Shown: piece after piece, positions 16,560 to 25,287 of the stretch
How positions within the stretch are numbered: the first letter of the stretch is position 1
How the letters are laid out: every line of letters begins with the position of its first letter
Origin: HT1-32 sp040219025
GTDB taxonomy: Bacteria; Pseudomonadota; Alphaproteobacteria; Rhodospirillales; HT1-32
Direction of reading: 5' to 3'
Assembly: GCA_040219025.1 (NCBI GenBank)
Contig: JAVJTE010000020.1
Location: 62,001-126,000 of the forward strand
DNA: 64,000 nucleotides
The notes under the pieces: model-generated
Seen by the model: the letters and a program-made list of their open reading frames with translations, nothing else
What the model was told of the DNA's origin: nothing
The model's database searches: none
Position numbers and translations under genes: made by a program

Positions 16560-17429
16560 CTACAGGCCGTTCAGCCGCACCGCTCCCAGCTCGGCAAGAT
16601 CGTAACCACCGAGATCGCGGGCGCGGGCGGCAAACTCCGGCTGGTGACAAAATGCCAGCAGGCGTTGCACCGGCGGGTCAAACCAGGCCCGCCGGTCAAC
16701 CAGCAGGTCAAACCGTTCCTCGACCAGCGGAATGAAGGACAGCCGGTGCTGACCGGCCAGGCTGGCCAGACCCAGTGCCGCATCCGCCTTGCCATCCCGC
16801 ACCATCAGGACCGCATCCTGCTCGCTGCGCACCGGGCGGCTCATCTCCACATCCGCCGCGGATAGCCCCGCCTGTTTCAGCAGATGCAGCAGCAGACCCT
16901 GCGCGCCGGCCTCCGGCTGGCGGGCGGCAATCCGTCGTCCGGCCAGAGACCGGATATCGGTGATGCTGCCACCGGCAGCTTCCGACAGGATCAACCCGCG
17001 CTGACGACCGGCCCAGCCAACCAGTACCGCCTGCATGCCGGCGCAATATGCCTCCGCTGCAACCCGGTTCCAGCTGCCGGTCTTGTCGTCGAGCAGATGC
17101 AGGCCGGTGGCAACACCCTGCCGGTCGGCAAAACGTGTCAGACCATCCGTACTGGAATCAAACAACGCCGCCAGCCCGCAGCGGCTTTCCCGGATCGCCC
17201 AGTCGAGCAGCGGATCATGGCTGCCGAGCATCACTGTTGGCAGTGGCCCTGCGGTTTCCGGACCGGAATGATGTTCCGCCAGCCAGGCAGAAATCGCCGC
17301 ACGCGGGAACAGCAGTTTGCCGGTCGCCCGGGTACAGGGCACGCTACCCGAAGCTGCGAGGTCATAGACCTTGCGCTCCTTGATACGGAGCAGGTCAGCA
17401 AGTTCGCTGGTTGTCAGATAATCGGACAT
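16560..17429 (-). CDS. One-component regulator: excisionase-type HTH plus periplasmic-binding-protein-like domain
   Basis: 289 residues from the preferred ATG at 17429; a TTG six codons upstream is possible. The N-terminus (about 1-55) is a MerR/excisionase-like helix-turn-helix: YLTTSELADLLRIKERKVYDL followed by a wing, here split at its key residues SELADLL and ERKVYDLAA. The rest (about 65-285) is a PBP-like fold without signal peptide, containing GSHDPLLDWA, AGRRIAARQPEAGAQ and DGKADAALGL, as in ModE-unrelated molybdate/tungstate-responsive regulators. It should bind an oxyanion or molybdopterin-related ligand in the cytoplasm. Its convergent position against tupBCA supports control of tungstate uptake, with the inverted repeat at 14218 as a candidate target. 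Confidence 0.8.
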   Translation of the reverse strand: MSDYLTTSELADLLRIKERKVYDLAASGSVPCTRATGKLLFPRAAISAWLAEHHSGPETAGPLPTVMLGSHDPLLDWAIRESRCGLAALFDSSTDGLTRFADRQGVATGLHLLDDKTGSWNRVAAEAYCAGMQAVLVGWAGRQRGLILSEAAGGSITDIRSLAGRRIAARQPEAGAQGLLLHLLKQAGLSAADVEMSRPVRSEQDAVLMVRDGKADAALGLASLAGQHRLSFIPLVEERFDLLVDRRAWFDPPVQRLLAFCHQPEFAARARDLGGYDLAELGAVRLNGL

Positions 17430-17524
17430 GGCGGCGGGCGGGACCAAACTGTTGAACGCGCCCTGAGTCTGGCAAATCGACCGTCCGACAGCAAGGCAGC
17501 CGGCAACCGGTCACACAAACAGAG

Positions 17525-17558
17525 AAAGCCCCGGACGAAAACAATGTCCGGGGCTTTT
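17525..17558 (-). terminator. Intrinsic terminator hairpin, probably bidirectional
   Basis: AAAGCCCCGGAC (17525-17536) pairs with GTCCGGGGCTTT (17546-17557) around a 9-base loop. Read on the minus strand the stem is followed by TTTCTCTGTTTG, on the plus strand by TTTTACC. It lies downstream of the small exported protein gene that ends at 17610. A second GC-rich palindrome, CCCGCCGG-T-CCGGCGGG (17564-17580), sits between them. Confidence 0.75.
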
Positions 17559-17609
17559 ACCTGCCCGCCGGTCCGGCGGGTCATCTGCCGTGTTCGTGGT
17601 CAGGCGTGG

Positions 17610-18026
17610 TTATTTTGCCGTGACGACAGTCATCACAAGCTTGCCGTCAACCTTCACCGGCCCGTCTTCCTTGGCGCCGAGGCTGTATTCGAAGATGCCG
17701 GTCTGGCTGCCGCCGTTTTCGCCATGCAGCATCAGCATCAGCATTTCGCCCTTCTTCACCGGCTCGGTCAGAATAGCGGCGACATCCGTATTCTTGCCCT
17801 TTCTGAGCGGGGCATGGCCAACGACCGGTCCCGGCTTTTTCGACGCGTCCGTGCGATGGACAACCAGCCAGCCATTGGCATCAGCCATGATTTCAGCAGC
17901 GGTTACTGTGCCGGAGGAAACATCCTGGTCCAAGGCTTTGACAGCAAGCGCGTGATCCGCAGCATGCGCCGCCCCGATAAGGGAAGTGGCGGTCGCGATG
18001 GCGATAAAGAATTTCTTGTTCAGCAT
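17610..18026 (-). CDS. Small exported protein resembling DUF7282
   Basis: 138-residue protein with a Sec signal peptide (about 1-22, ending GAAHAADH). The mature part has the pattern of DUF7282-like domains: GWLVVHR near residue 53, PGPVVGHAPLRKGKN near 65-80 and a C-terminal DGPVKVDGKLVMTV strand. The fold is probably an immunoglobulin-like beta-sandwich in the periplasm; no enzymatic role is known. It lies downstream of the ECF sigma and anti-sigma genes, and a possible ECF-type promoter (18134-18161) precedes it, so it may be a target of that sigma factor. Function remains unknown. Confidence 0.72.
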   Translation of the reverse strand: MLNKKFFIAIATATSLIGAAHAADHALAVKALDQDVSSGTVTAAEIMADANGWLVVHRTDASKKPGPVVGHAPLRKGKNTDVAAILTEPVKKGEMLMLMLHGENGGSQTGIFEYSLGAKEDGPVKVDGKLVMTVVTAK

Positions 18027-18133
18027 GGATAAACTCCGTTTTCACATGTCAGTTTCAACCCTGTGGAACGAGGCACGACACAGAACGGTCGTCATCCCCG
18101 ATGCAGGGCAGCCCGCTTTGCGAACCTGATGAA

Positions 18134-18161
18134 GATACGAAGCCGTTCTGCCGGAGTTTCA
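18134..18161 (-). promoter_or_regulatory. Possible ECF-type promoter upstream of the small exported protein gene
   Basis: On the minus strand TGAAAC (complement of 18156-18161) and CGTATC (complement of 18134-18139) are separated by 16 bases, the spacing of ECF sigma promoters. It lies about 108 bases before the ATG at 18026 and just after the anti-sigma gene. The match is by eye only; a true motif would need several sites in the genome. Confidence 0.35.
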
Positions 18162-18182
18162 GAAATCCGAAATTTTTCTGGA

Positions 18183-18905
18183 CTAGTTAGATGCTGGCAG
18201 CAGATGTCCGTGCAGGGCCGGGCCGGTCGGTTTGCCGGTAGGGGAGCCGCCGGGCGGCTCAATGCTGATGCCGAAGGTGGCTGACATGATCGAGTCACGG
18301 GTCAGCTCGGGCAGACGCTTGCGGGTCAGGCTTTCCGGGCCGGTCAGCAGTCCCAGCGATTGCGGCCCCTCACCCAGCCCGTCAGCAATCATCCAGAGCT
18401 GAAACGCCTTGTCCCCGGCAGGCTTTGCCGCAACCGGCCGGATCGTCAGTTCCCGGGTTTGCAGGTTGACCGACAGCAGGAAGGACGGTGCCTGATCGCC
18501 TTCCTGAAACACAGCGACGAACTGCTGGTCGACCGGAATACGGGTGGCCTCGCCATAGATCACAAAGCCGGCCAGACCGGCAGCGACAGCCCAGGCGGCA
18601 ATCGCCGAGCGACGCCAGTTGCCGACCCGCCGGTGCAGATGCACAACATTATGGCCACCGGCTTCATCAGCCGGGGCAGAGGGCAGCCGGGCCTGAATGC
18701 GGGCCAGCAGATCCGGTGAGGGGGCAGCTTCTGCAACCCGGTCCAGCAACGGCGACAACCGGCTTTCCCAGTCCCGGATCGCCGCTTCCAGATCCGGACT
18801 GGTCAGGCGCAGGCGCTCGACATCGGCCCGTTCACCGGCGTCGAGGGTGCCCAGCACATATTCACCTGCCAGTTCGTCGGGGTTTTCCGGTTTCATATCG
18901 CTCAT
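18183..18905 (-). CDS. Anti-sigma factor, RskA/ChrR-like with one membrane helix
   Basis: 240-residue membrane-bound regulator expected to hold the neighbouring ECF sigma factor inactive. The N-terminal anti-sigma domain (about 1-85) starts with DELAGEYVLGTLDAGER, here recognised by the LAGEYVLGTLD core, typical of RskA. One hydrophobic segment (about 97-115, AIAAWAVAAGLAGFVIYG) crosses the membrane, and the periplasmic RskA domain contains LWMIADG and ends with an EPPGGSPTGKPTGP loop. The start at 18905 overlaps the sigma stop (ATGA), so both are made from one message. No zinc-binding HxxxCxxC motif is seen, which argues against redox sensing through a ZAS site. Confidence 0.87.
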   Translation of the reverse strand: MSDMKPENPDELAGEYVLGTLDAGERADVERLRLTSPDLEAAIRDWESRLSPLLDRVAEAAPSPDLLARIQARLPSAPADEAGGHNVVHLHRRVGNWRRSAIAAWAVAAGLAGFVIYGEATRIPVDQQFVAVFQEGDQAPSFLLSVNLQTRELTIRPVAAKPAGDKAFQLWMIADGLGEGPQSLGLLTGPESLTRKRLPELTRDSIMSATFGISIEPPGGSPTGKPTGPALHGHLLPASN

Positions 18906-19468
18906 GACCCAAGGCATTCACGTAATTGCACCAGACTCCGGCGGAGCCAGGTTTTGATCGTATTCACAGGCTGCCCGTACTTGTCGGCCAGTTCCTGCCG
19001 CGACATGCCGTTGAGATAGGCCTGACGAACCATGTCGGCCCGGTCGGCCTCCAGACCGTCGAGACAGGCTTCCAGCTGGCGGGCATCTTCACTTTGTTCC
19101 ATCGCCTCCAGCGCCCCCGGCGCGTCATCGGGGACTTCCGGCAGGTCATCGTCACCGCTGATGGCTGATGGCTGACGCCGCCGGACCTCGTCGATCGCCC
19201 GGTTGCGGGCAATCGTCGCCATCCAGGTGATCGGGGATGCCCGCTCGCGATCAAACGTGCCCGCGCGCTCCCAGATCCTGAGATAGACCTCCTGCAGCAA
19301 ATCTTCCGCCCTGTCCCTTCGGTGCAAGATACGGAGCAGGATGCCGAATAGTTTCATCGACGTGGCATCATAGAGTGCCGCAAAGGCAGTCCGGTCACCC
19401 CGGGCAACCTGTGCCAGCAGGTCAGCAACATCGCTGACGGTCCGTCCCCGCGGCAGCAGATCACTCAT
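18902..19468 (-). CDS. RNA polymerase ECF sigma factor (SigK/RpoE-like)
   Basis: 188-residue group 4 sigma factor. Region 2 (about 25-95) includes EDLLQEVYLRIWERAG and ITWMATIARNRAIDEVRRR for core and -10 binding; region 4 (about 130-185) includes a helix-turn-helix around SRQELADKYGQPVNTIKTWLRR, of which the core is PVNTIKTWLRR. It pairs with the RskA-like anti-sigma factor overlapping its stop. Only six bases separate it from prmA, so it may be co-transcribed with uvrD and prmA, or have a promoter inside prmA. The stimulus is unknown; the small exported protein is the best local target. Confidence 0.92.
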   Translation of the reverse strand: MSDLLPRGRTVSDVADLLAQVARGDRTAFAALYDATSMKLFGILLRILHRRDRAEDLLQEVYLRIWERAGTFDRERASPITWMATIARNRAIDEVRRRQPSAISGDDDLPEVPDDAPGALEAMEQSEDARQLEACLDGLEADRADMVRQAYLNGMSRQELADKYGQPVNTIKTWLRRSLVQLRECLGS

Positions 19469-19474
19469 TCCCGG

Positions 19475-20368
19475 CTAGTCCCGATGCAGGACAAGCGCGG
19501 TCCAGCCATCAATCCGGAACTGCCGGGCGAGGCGAAGTCCGCGGGGACGATAGGCAGCAAGCACGCGCTGTTCCTGATGGTTGAGCAGACCCGAGAGGAC
19601 AAGATTACCACCGGGTGCCAGACTGGCGACAATATCCCCGGCAAGGCGGATCAGCGGACGGGCCAGAATATTGGCAACCACCAGATCGTAGGGAGCCGTC
19701 CCGCGAATTGCCGGATGCTTCAGCCCGTCGGTCGCCAGACAGGTCAGCAATGGCGCAACGCCGTTCTGCCGGGCATTTTCCCGGGCAACCTCGACCGCAA
19801 CCGGATCAATATCGGAGGCAACCACCGGGCGCAGATGACGTTTGGCCACGGCCATACCCAGAATTGCCGTACCACAGCCCAGATCCAGCGAGTATTCGGG
19901 ACGGCGTTCGTGACGCGCCAGATGGTCGATGGCCATCAGGCAGGCCCGCGTCGTCGCATGTTCACCCGAACCAAATGCCGCACCTGCATCCACCTTCAGG
20001 GCGATGCTGCCCACCGGCGGGCGCTCCGCCCAGTGCGATCCGTGAACGAAAAAGCGGCCGGCCTGCATCGGCGGGAAGCTTTGCAGGTTTTCCATGACCC
20101 AGTCGGTGCCGGGTATTTCCCCGGTTCTGATCTGCGGCGGGGTAATCCGGCAGGCCGCAGCAATTACCGAGAGATCCGAGATGAAGGCACGCACGTCGGG
20201 CCGGTCCTGAAAGATGCTGGTGAAGCGCCAGAGCCCGGCGGCTTCATCTTTCATCATCGCCATACTGTCGGAGGCATCCGAAATGAATTCGGCAAACATA
20301 CCCTCCATCCCGTCCGGCACATCAAATTCAATACGCCAGACGGCAGCATGGACAGGTTTCCGGATCAT
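19475..20368 (-). CDS. prmA: Ribosomal protein L11 methyltransferase
   Basis: 297-residue SAM-dependent methyltransferase that modifies ribosomal protein L11. The central motif FGSGEHATTRACL (about residues 130-142) and SAM motif I LDLGCGTAILG (about 159-169) identify PrmA; the NILARPLIRLA segment near 230 contains the catalytic NxxA-like motif. The N-terminal substrate-recognition domain (about 1-90) is present. Its ATG overlaps the uvrD stop by four bases (ATGA at 20365), a common pairing in Alphaproteobacteria. Confidence 0.93.
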   Translation of the reverse strand: MIRKPVHAAVWRIEFDVPDGMEGMFAEFISDASDSMAMMKDEAAGLWRFTSIFQDRPDVRAFISDLSVIAAACRITPPQIRTGEIPGTDWVMENLQSFPPMQAGRFFVHGSHWAERPPVGSIALKVDAGAAFGSGEHATTRACLMAIDHLARHERRPEYSLDLGCGTAILGMAVAKRHLRPVVASDIDPVAVEVARENARQNGVAPLLTCLATDGLKHPAIRGTAPYDLVVANILARPLIRLAGDIVASLAPGGNLVLSGLLNHQEQRVLAAYRPRGLRLARQFRIDGWTALVLHRD

Positions 20369-22617
20369 GGCTTTTCCACAAAAGAATCGATGACTTTTTT
20401 TACACCGGCCTTCTCGAAACTGATCTCCAGCCGGTTGTCCTCAACAGAGATCACCGCGCCATAGCCGAATTTCTGGTGAAACACACGCTCGCCGACATCA
20501 AAGGCGGCCTGTCGTTTTGGCCGTTCCGCCACTTCCCAGGCCGACGCCTCGATGGTTTTCCCGGCAAAGGGACGCCGTGTGGCCGCCGGGGTCCAGCCCC
20601 AGTTGCCGGCCTGCCGGTCCTTGAATCCCATTTCGGATATCCGGGTCACATGTTCTTCCGGCAGCTCCTCAATAAAGCGGGACGGCAGGGCGCTTTGCCA
20701 CTGGTTGTAAATCCGCCGGTTTGCCGCATGAAAGATTTTCGACAGACGTTTGGCCCGGGTAATCCCGACATAGGCGAGGCGACGCTCCTCCTCCAGCCCG
20801 GCAACACCGCTTTCATCCAGTGCGCGCTGATGCGGGAACAGCCCTTCTTCCCAGCCGACAAGGAAAACCGTGTCGAATTCCAGTCCCTTAGCCGCATGCA
20901 GGGTCATCACCGTGACTTTTTCGATATCACTGGATTCATCATTCTCCATCACCAGCGAGATATGTTCGAGAAAGCTCTCGATGCTCTCGAACTCGTCCAG
21001 TGCCGAGACGAATTCTTTCAGATTTTCCAGCCGTCCCGGTGCTTCCGGTGACTTGTCGAACTGCCACATCTCGGTATAGCCGCTTTCCTCCAGCACGGTT
21101 GCGGCCAGCTCGCCGGAGGGCATGCCGTTCAGCAGGCTGCGCCAGCGCAGGAAATTCTCGACCAGATCAGAGAGCGTCTTGCGGGCCTTCGGCTTCAGCT
21201 CCTCGGTCTCGACAATCAGCCTTGTCGCCTCGAACAGCGGCACGCCCTTGGCGCGGGCCAGCATATGCACTTCCCGCATTGTCGCCGGTCCAAGCCCGCG
21301 TTTCGGCTTGTTGATGATCCGCTCATAGGCCAGATCGTCATCCGGCTGGGCGACAAGACGGAGGTAGGCAATGGCATCGCGGACTTCCATCCGCTCATAG
21401 AATCGCGGGCCGCCGATCACCCGGTAGGGGATCCCCAGCGTAATCAGCCGTTCTTCAAACTCACGGGTCTGGAAGCCGGCGCGCACCAGCACGGCCATTT
21501 CGGACAGCCGGATTTTCTTGCGCTGCAGGCTCTCGATCTCGTCACAGACGGTGCGGGCTTCTTCCTCGCCATCCCAGACACTGCGGATCTCGACCTTCTC
21601 GCCATCATCGATATCGGTCCAGAGGGTCTTGCCGAGCCGGTCGGAATTGTTGGCGATCACCGACGAAGCGGCGGCAAGAATATGCGGGGTCGAGCGGTAG
21701 TTCCGCTCCAGCCGGACCACGGTCGGGTCCGGGAAGTCCTTTTCGAACCGCAGGATGTTGCCGACTTCCGCACCGCGCCATGAGAAAATCGACTGATCGT
21801 CGTCACCGACGCAGCAGATATTCCCCTTGTTCCCGGCCAGCAAACGTAGCCAGAGATACTGGGCAACGTTGGTATCCTGATATTCGTCCACCAGCAGATA
21901 GCGGAAGCGGTGACGATATTCCTCCAGCACATCCTTATGTTGTGTGAACAGGGTCAGGCAATGCAGCAGCAGGTCGCCGAAATCGGCGGCATTCAGGGTT
22001 CGCAGCCGCTCCTGATACCGGGCATAGAGCGTGGCGATACGCCCGTCCGCTGCCTCACCGCCATCCGTGGAATCGCTGACCTTGTCCGGTCCCTGACCAC
22101 GATCTTTCCAGCGCTGGATCACGCCCATCAGATTCTGGGCCGGCCATTTCTTCGAATCGACACCCTCGGCTTCCATCAGCTGTTTCAGCAGCCGCTGCTG
22201 ATCATCCGTATCCAGAATCGTGAAATTGGATTTCAGCCCGATCCGTTCCGCATGCCGGCGCAGGATGCGGACCGAGAGGGAATGAAAGGTACCCAGCCAC
22301 AAACCCTCGATCGGGCGGCCCAGCATCGCGGCGATCCGGTCCTTCATCTCGCGCGCGGCCTTGTTGGTAAAGGTCACCGCAAGAATTTCCCCGGACCGGG
22401 CTTTCTGTGTCGCCAGCAAATGCACGAACCGGGTGGTCAGTACCCGTGTCTTGCCGGTGCCGGCACCCGCCAGCACCAGCACGCCGCCATCCGTGGTGAC
22501 AACAGCTTCCCGCTGCTCTGGATTCAGGCCGTCCAGATAGGCAGGCGCAACAGGAGGAGCGACACTGCCGACGGGCGGCGCATCATCGAAATCCGAGAGG
22601 GCAAAGGGATCGGTCAT
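20365..22617 (-). CDS. uvrD: UvrD/PcrA-type ATP-dependent DNA helicase
   Basis: 750-residue superfamily 1A helicase for nucleotide-excision and mismatch repair. Motif I AGAGTGKT (about residues 47-54), motif II DEYQDTN (about 248), motif III GDDDQSIFSWRGA (about 272-284), motif V TLHAAKGLEF (about 573) and motif VI LAYVGITRAK (about 621) are all intact. The C-terminal Tudor-like region (GERVFHQKFGYGAVI) is the RNA-polymerase-contact domain of PcrA. An open frame runs 45 codons further upstream, but ATG at 22617 with GAGG before it is preferred since the added residues are cysteine-rich and not conserved-looking. Confidence 0.95.
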   Translation of the reverse strand: MTDPFALSDFDDAPPVGSVAPPVAPAYLDGLNPEQREAVVTTDGGVLVLAGAGTGKTRVLTTRFVHLLATQKARSGEILAVTFTNKAAREMKDRIAAMLGRPIEGLWLGTFHSLSVRILRRHAERIGLKSNFTILDTDDQQRLLKQLMEAEGVDSKKWPAQNLMGVIQRWKDRGQGPDKVSDSTDGGEAADGRIATLYARYQERLRTLNAADFGDLLLHCLTLFTQHKDVLEEYRHRFRYLLVDEYQDTNVAQYLWLRLLAGNKGNICCVGDDDQSIFSWRGAEVGNILRFEKDFPDPTVVRLERNYRSTPHILAAASSVIANNSDRLGKTLWTDIDDGEKVEIRSVWDGEEEARTVCDEIESLQRKKIRLSEMAVLVRAGFQTREFEERLITLGIPYRVIGGPRFYERMEVRDAIAYLRLVAQPDDDLAYERIINKPKRGLGPATMREVHMLARAKGVPLFEATRLIVETEELKPKARKTLSDLVENFLRWRSLLNGMPSGELAATVLEESGYTEMWQFDKSPEAPGRLENLKEFVSALDEFESIESFLEHISLVMENDESSDIEKVTVMTLHAAKGLEFDTVFLVGWEEGLFPHQRALDESGVAGLEEERRLAYVGITRAKRLSKIFHAANRRIYNQWQSALPSRFIEELPEEHVTRISEMGFKDRQAGNWGWTPAATRRPFAGKTIEASAWEVAERPKRQAAFDVGERVFHQKFGYGAVISVEDNRLEISFEKAGVKKVIDSFVEKP

Positions 22618-22697
22618 GCTGCCTCTATAGCATGGGATTCCGGCGTGGTTAATGCCGCAACAGAGTTTATTTTCACAGCATCCGGGACCTGCGGACT

Positions 22698-23855
22698 TCA
22701 GGTAATCAGTCCAAGCGGCGGATGCCCCGGCCAGAGCGACGGCACACCCCACCAGGACTGCAGAACCGTGCTGTAGAGCTGGCGGAAATCCGTCGTGTAC
22801 TGCAGATCACCGTTTTCCAGTGACGCCAGTGACGGGGCCTGACCGTAAAACCCGCCGCGAACCCGGCCACCCAGCAGGAAATGCGGTGCCGCCGCGCCGT
22901 GATCGGTTCCGTCAGAGCCGTTTTCGGCAGCACGTCGGCCAAATTCCGAATAGGTCATCACCAGCACCCGGTCCCACAGGCCCGCCGCCTGCATCGAGCC
23001 CCGGAAAGCGGCCAGCGCCTCACCGGCCTCATCCAGCAGACGCCGCTGGATCGCAACCTGATTGATATGCGTATCAAAACCGCCAAGCGTGGTCTTGATG
23101 ACCGCAACCCGCGCCTGCCCGGCAATCACCCGGGCTGCCAGTTCAAGCTGGTGACCGAGGCCGGTCTTCGGGAAGGCAGGACCGGGGGCCGTCGCCGCAA
23201 TACCGTCACCGGACAACCCGGCTGCCGCCCGGTCGATTTCCGCCTGCACCCGGACAATATGCTGCAGCGCCGGGTTCGATCCGGCGTCTGCTGACAGTGC
23301 CGGACTGCGTTTCGCATCCCTGACGAAACGTCCGGGATTGCGCAGCTCGACAAACCGCCGGGCACCGGCCAGCGGACCGGCGCCGTCATGACCGAGAACC
23401 AGGCCGTCCGTGGTGAAGTCACCGGGTGGTGCGTCCCGGTCAAACAGCTGCGCCAGCCAGCCCCTTGTCAGCACCTCGGCAGAGTCAGACGCCGTGTCCC
23501 AGATATCGATCGATCGGAAATGGCTGCGGTCGGGACCGGGATAGCCGACGCCCTGCACCACCGCCAGATCCCCGCCGCGCCAGGCCGGCATCAGCGGCGA
23601 CAATGCCGCATTCAGGCCGAACCGTTCATCCAGCGACACCAGCCGGTCCCCGGACAGGGCGATACCCGGACGCAGCCGGCGATAGAGCGGGTCGGTCTGC
23701 GGGACGACCGTGTTCAGCCCGTCATTGCCACCTGCCAGCTCAACCAGCACCAGAATGCGCGACCAGTCCCCCGCCAGCGCCATGTTCGGACGAAGCGCCA
23801 GCAGGGGAAGCACCCCCATGCCGGAGAGCAGATGTCGACGGCTGATGCGCATCAT
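22698..23855 (-). CDS. DUF1501 protein with Tat-type signal
   Basis: 385-residue exported protein of the DUF1501 (sulfatase-like fold) family. The N-terminus has the twin-arginine pattern ISRRHLLSG followed by a hydrophobic stretch. Family hallmarks are VLVELAGGNDGLNTVVP near residue 34, YSEFGRRAAENGSDGTDHG near 309, with the core EFGRR and GTDHG. It lies four bases downstream of the DUF1800 gene; this pair is widespread in Gram-negative bacteria and co-occurs almost always. No biochemical function is firmly assigned; roles in surface or cell-wall polymer handling have been proposed. Confidence 0.88.
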   Translation of the reverse strand: MMRISRRHLLSGMGVLPLLALRPNMALAGDWSRILVLVELAGGNDGLNTVVPQTDPLYRRLRPGIALSGDRLVSLDERFGLNAALSPLMPAWRGGDLAVVQGVGYPGPDRSHFRSIDIWDTASDSAEVLTRGWLAQLFDRDAPPGDFTTDGLVLGHDGAGPLAGARRFVELRNPGRFVRDAKRSPALSADAGSNPALQHIVRVQAEIDRAAAGLSGDGIAATAPGPAFPKTGLGHQLELAARVIAGQARVAVIKTTLGGFDTHINQVAIQRRLLDEAGEALAAFRGSMQAAGLWDRVLVMTYSEFGRRAAENGSDGTDHGAAAPHFLLGGRVRGGFYGQAPSLASLENGDLQYTTDFRQLYSTVLQSWWGVPSLWPGHPPLGLIT

Positions 23856-23859
23856 GACC

Positions 23860-25275
23860 TCATTTCAGCTGGAAGACCGGATCGGACAGGCTGTCCGTCA
23901 GCAGCTTCACGCGGGAGGCCTCTGCGGCCACCGGCGTCAGCGGCGGTATCGGCAGCAGCAACCGGACCAGACCGGCTTTCGACAGATCACCTGCCACAAG
24001 TTCCGCCAGACGTTCCCGGCCAGCCATGCGGCTTCCCCCGCCTTCCCCGCTGAAACGCCGGACCAGATCCTGTCGCGTCAGCAGGGTGGTGCTGTTGATC
24101 CAGACAGCCCCGCCGTCCCAGCCCTTCACCGTCGGCGGGTCAAAAATATCCTGCCCGAGATCCCGCCCCTGCCGGACCAGAGGTTCCGTCTTGTCCGGGG
24201 TCAACCCGAACAGACGGATCGTGCCGACCAGCATATCAACCGGTGATTTCACCAGCATGCCACGATGACGGAGATCGTAGAAGCTGTCTGCCGTCAGCAG
24301 ATGCCGCAGCGCGGCCGCCATCGAATAGCCGGATCTCCGGAATACCACGGCCAGCGCCTCGATCTCTTGCGCGTCCGGTTCCGGCGAGACGAACTCCCGC
24401 CAAAGCCGTGCGGCAACAAACCGGGCCGTTGCCGGCTGTTCAAAGACAAGATCCAGTACCTCGTCGGCCGCATAGCGTCCGGACTGCCCGAAAACACTCT
24501 TGATTCCGCTGTCATGCAGCTTCCGGCTTTGCCGGACAGCCTGCAGTTTTTCATTGTACCGGACGCCGGAGAAGGCCCGTGCGGCCTCCCGGATGTCAGT
24601 TTCGGTGTAGTTGCCGGGACCAAGGGTGAACAGTTCAAACAGTTCGCGGGCAAAGTTCTCGTTCGGGGCATCCGCACTGTTTCGATAACCATCGAGATAG
24701 ATCAGCATCGCCGGGTCCCGGGCAATCCGCCGGGTCAGCTCGCGAAAATCACCAAAGGCCAGGTCGCGCAGCAGAAGGTTTTGCCAATAGAGGAAGACCG
24801 GCTCCCTGACCTTTTTCAGCGATGATGTGAAATGGCCGTGCCAGAACAATGTCATGCGTTCGGTAAACGGCGATGGTGTCACCACCATTTCCTCATACCA
24901 CCAGGCCTTCAGCTGTTCACCCCGGCGCCGGCGCTGCTGTTCTAGCAGCTGGCGTTCCCGGCCGGTCATTGCCCGGCGTTGCGCAACGCTGACCGGCGGT
25001 TCATCAATCCAGTCCGGCGGTGGTGTGACCGGGTCCCTGAGGACAGAGGACAACAGACGGTCAACCGCCGCTTCCCGGCTGAGCACTGCATAGCTGTGAA
25101 TATCGGCAGCCGTCGCCACACCGAAGCCGGTGCGGGCCAGCAGATGCCGGGCTTCGGAGAAGCCCATGCTGCGGGAAGGGGCGGGCGGTTCAGGCTGTGT
25201 GACACAGGACAGCAACGCCAGGGAACAAAGCAGCACCCCGAACAGCCCAGTCGCATCACGCAGGCGGCTCATCAT
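23860..25275 (-). CDS. DUF1800 lipoprotein
   Basis: 471-residue predicted lipoprotein: N-terminal hydrophobic stretch with lipobox LLSC (cysteine near residue 24) and a proline-rich spacer. The DUF1800 core contains ARHLLARTGFG near 43-53, LFWHGHFTSS near 144-153, YLDGYRNSADAPNENFARELFELFTLG (key part NENFARELFELFTLG near 203-217) and VKGWDGGAVWINSTTLLTRQ near 385-404. It precedes the DUF1501 gene by four bases in one operon. Function is unknown; the export signals of the pair differ (lipoprotein versus Tat). Confidence 0.87.
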   Translation of the reverse strand: MMSRLRDATGLFGVLLCSLALLSCVTQPEPPAPSRSMGFSEARHLLARTGFGVATAADIHSYAVLSREAAVDRLLSSVLRDPVTPPPDWIDEPPVSVAQRRAMTGRERQLLEQQRRRRGEQLKAWWYEEMVVTPSPFTERMTLFWHGHFTSSLKKVREPVFLYWQNLLLRDLAFGDFRELTRRIARDPAMLIYLDGYRNSADAPNENFARELFELFTLGPGNYTETDIREAARAFSGVRYNEKLQAVRQSRKLHDSGIKSVFGQSGRYAADEVLDLVFEQPATARFVAARLWREFVSPEPDAQEIEALAVVFRRSGYSMAAALRHLLTADSFYDLRHRGMLVKSPVDMLVGTIRLFGLTPDKTEPLVRQGRDLGQDIFDPPTVKGWDGGAVWINSTTLLTRQDLVRRFSGEGGGSRMAGRERLAELVAGDLSKAGLVRLLLPIPPLTPVAAEASRVKLLTDSLSDPVFQLK

Positions 25276-25287
25276 GTCTGATGGTCC

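Noticed and set aside
22618..22752. 45-codon extension of uvrD upstream of 22617
   Set aside because: Residues are cysteine-rich and unlike UvrD; ATG at 22617 has GAGG before it.
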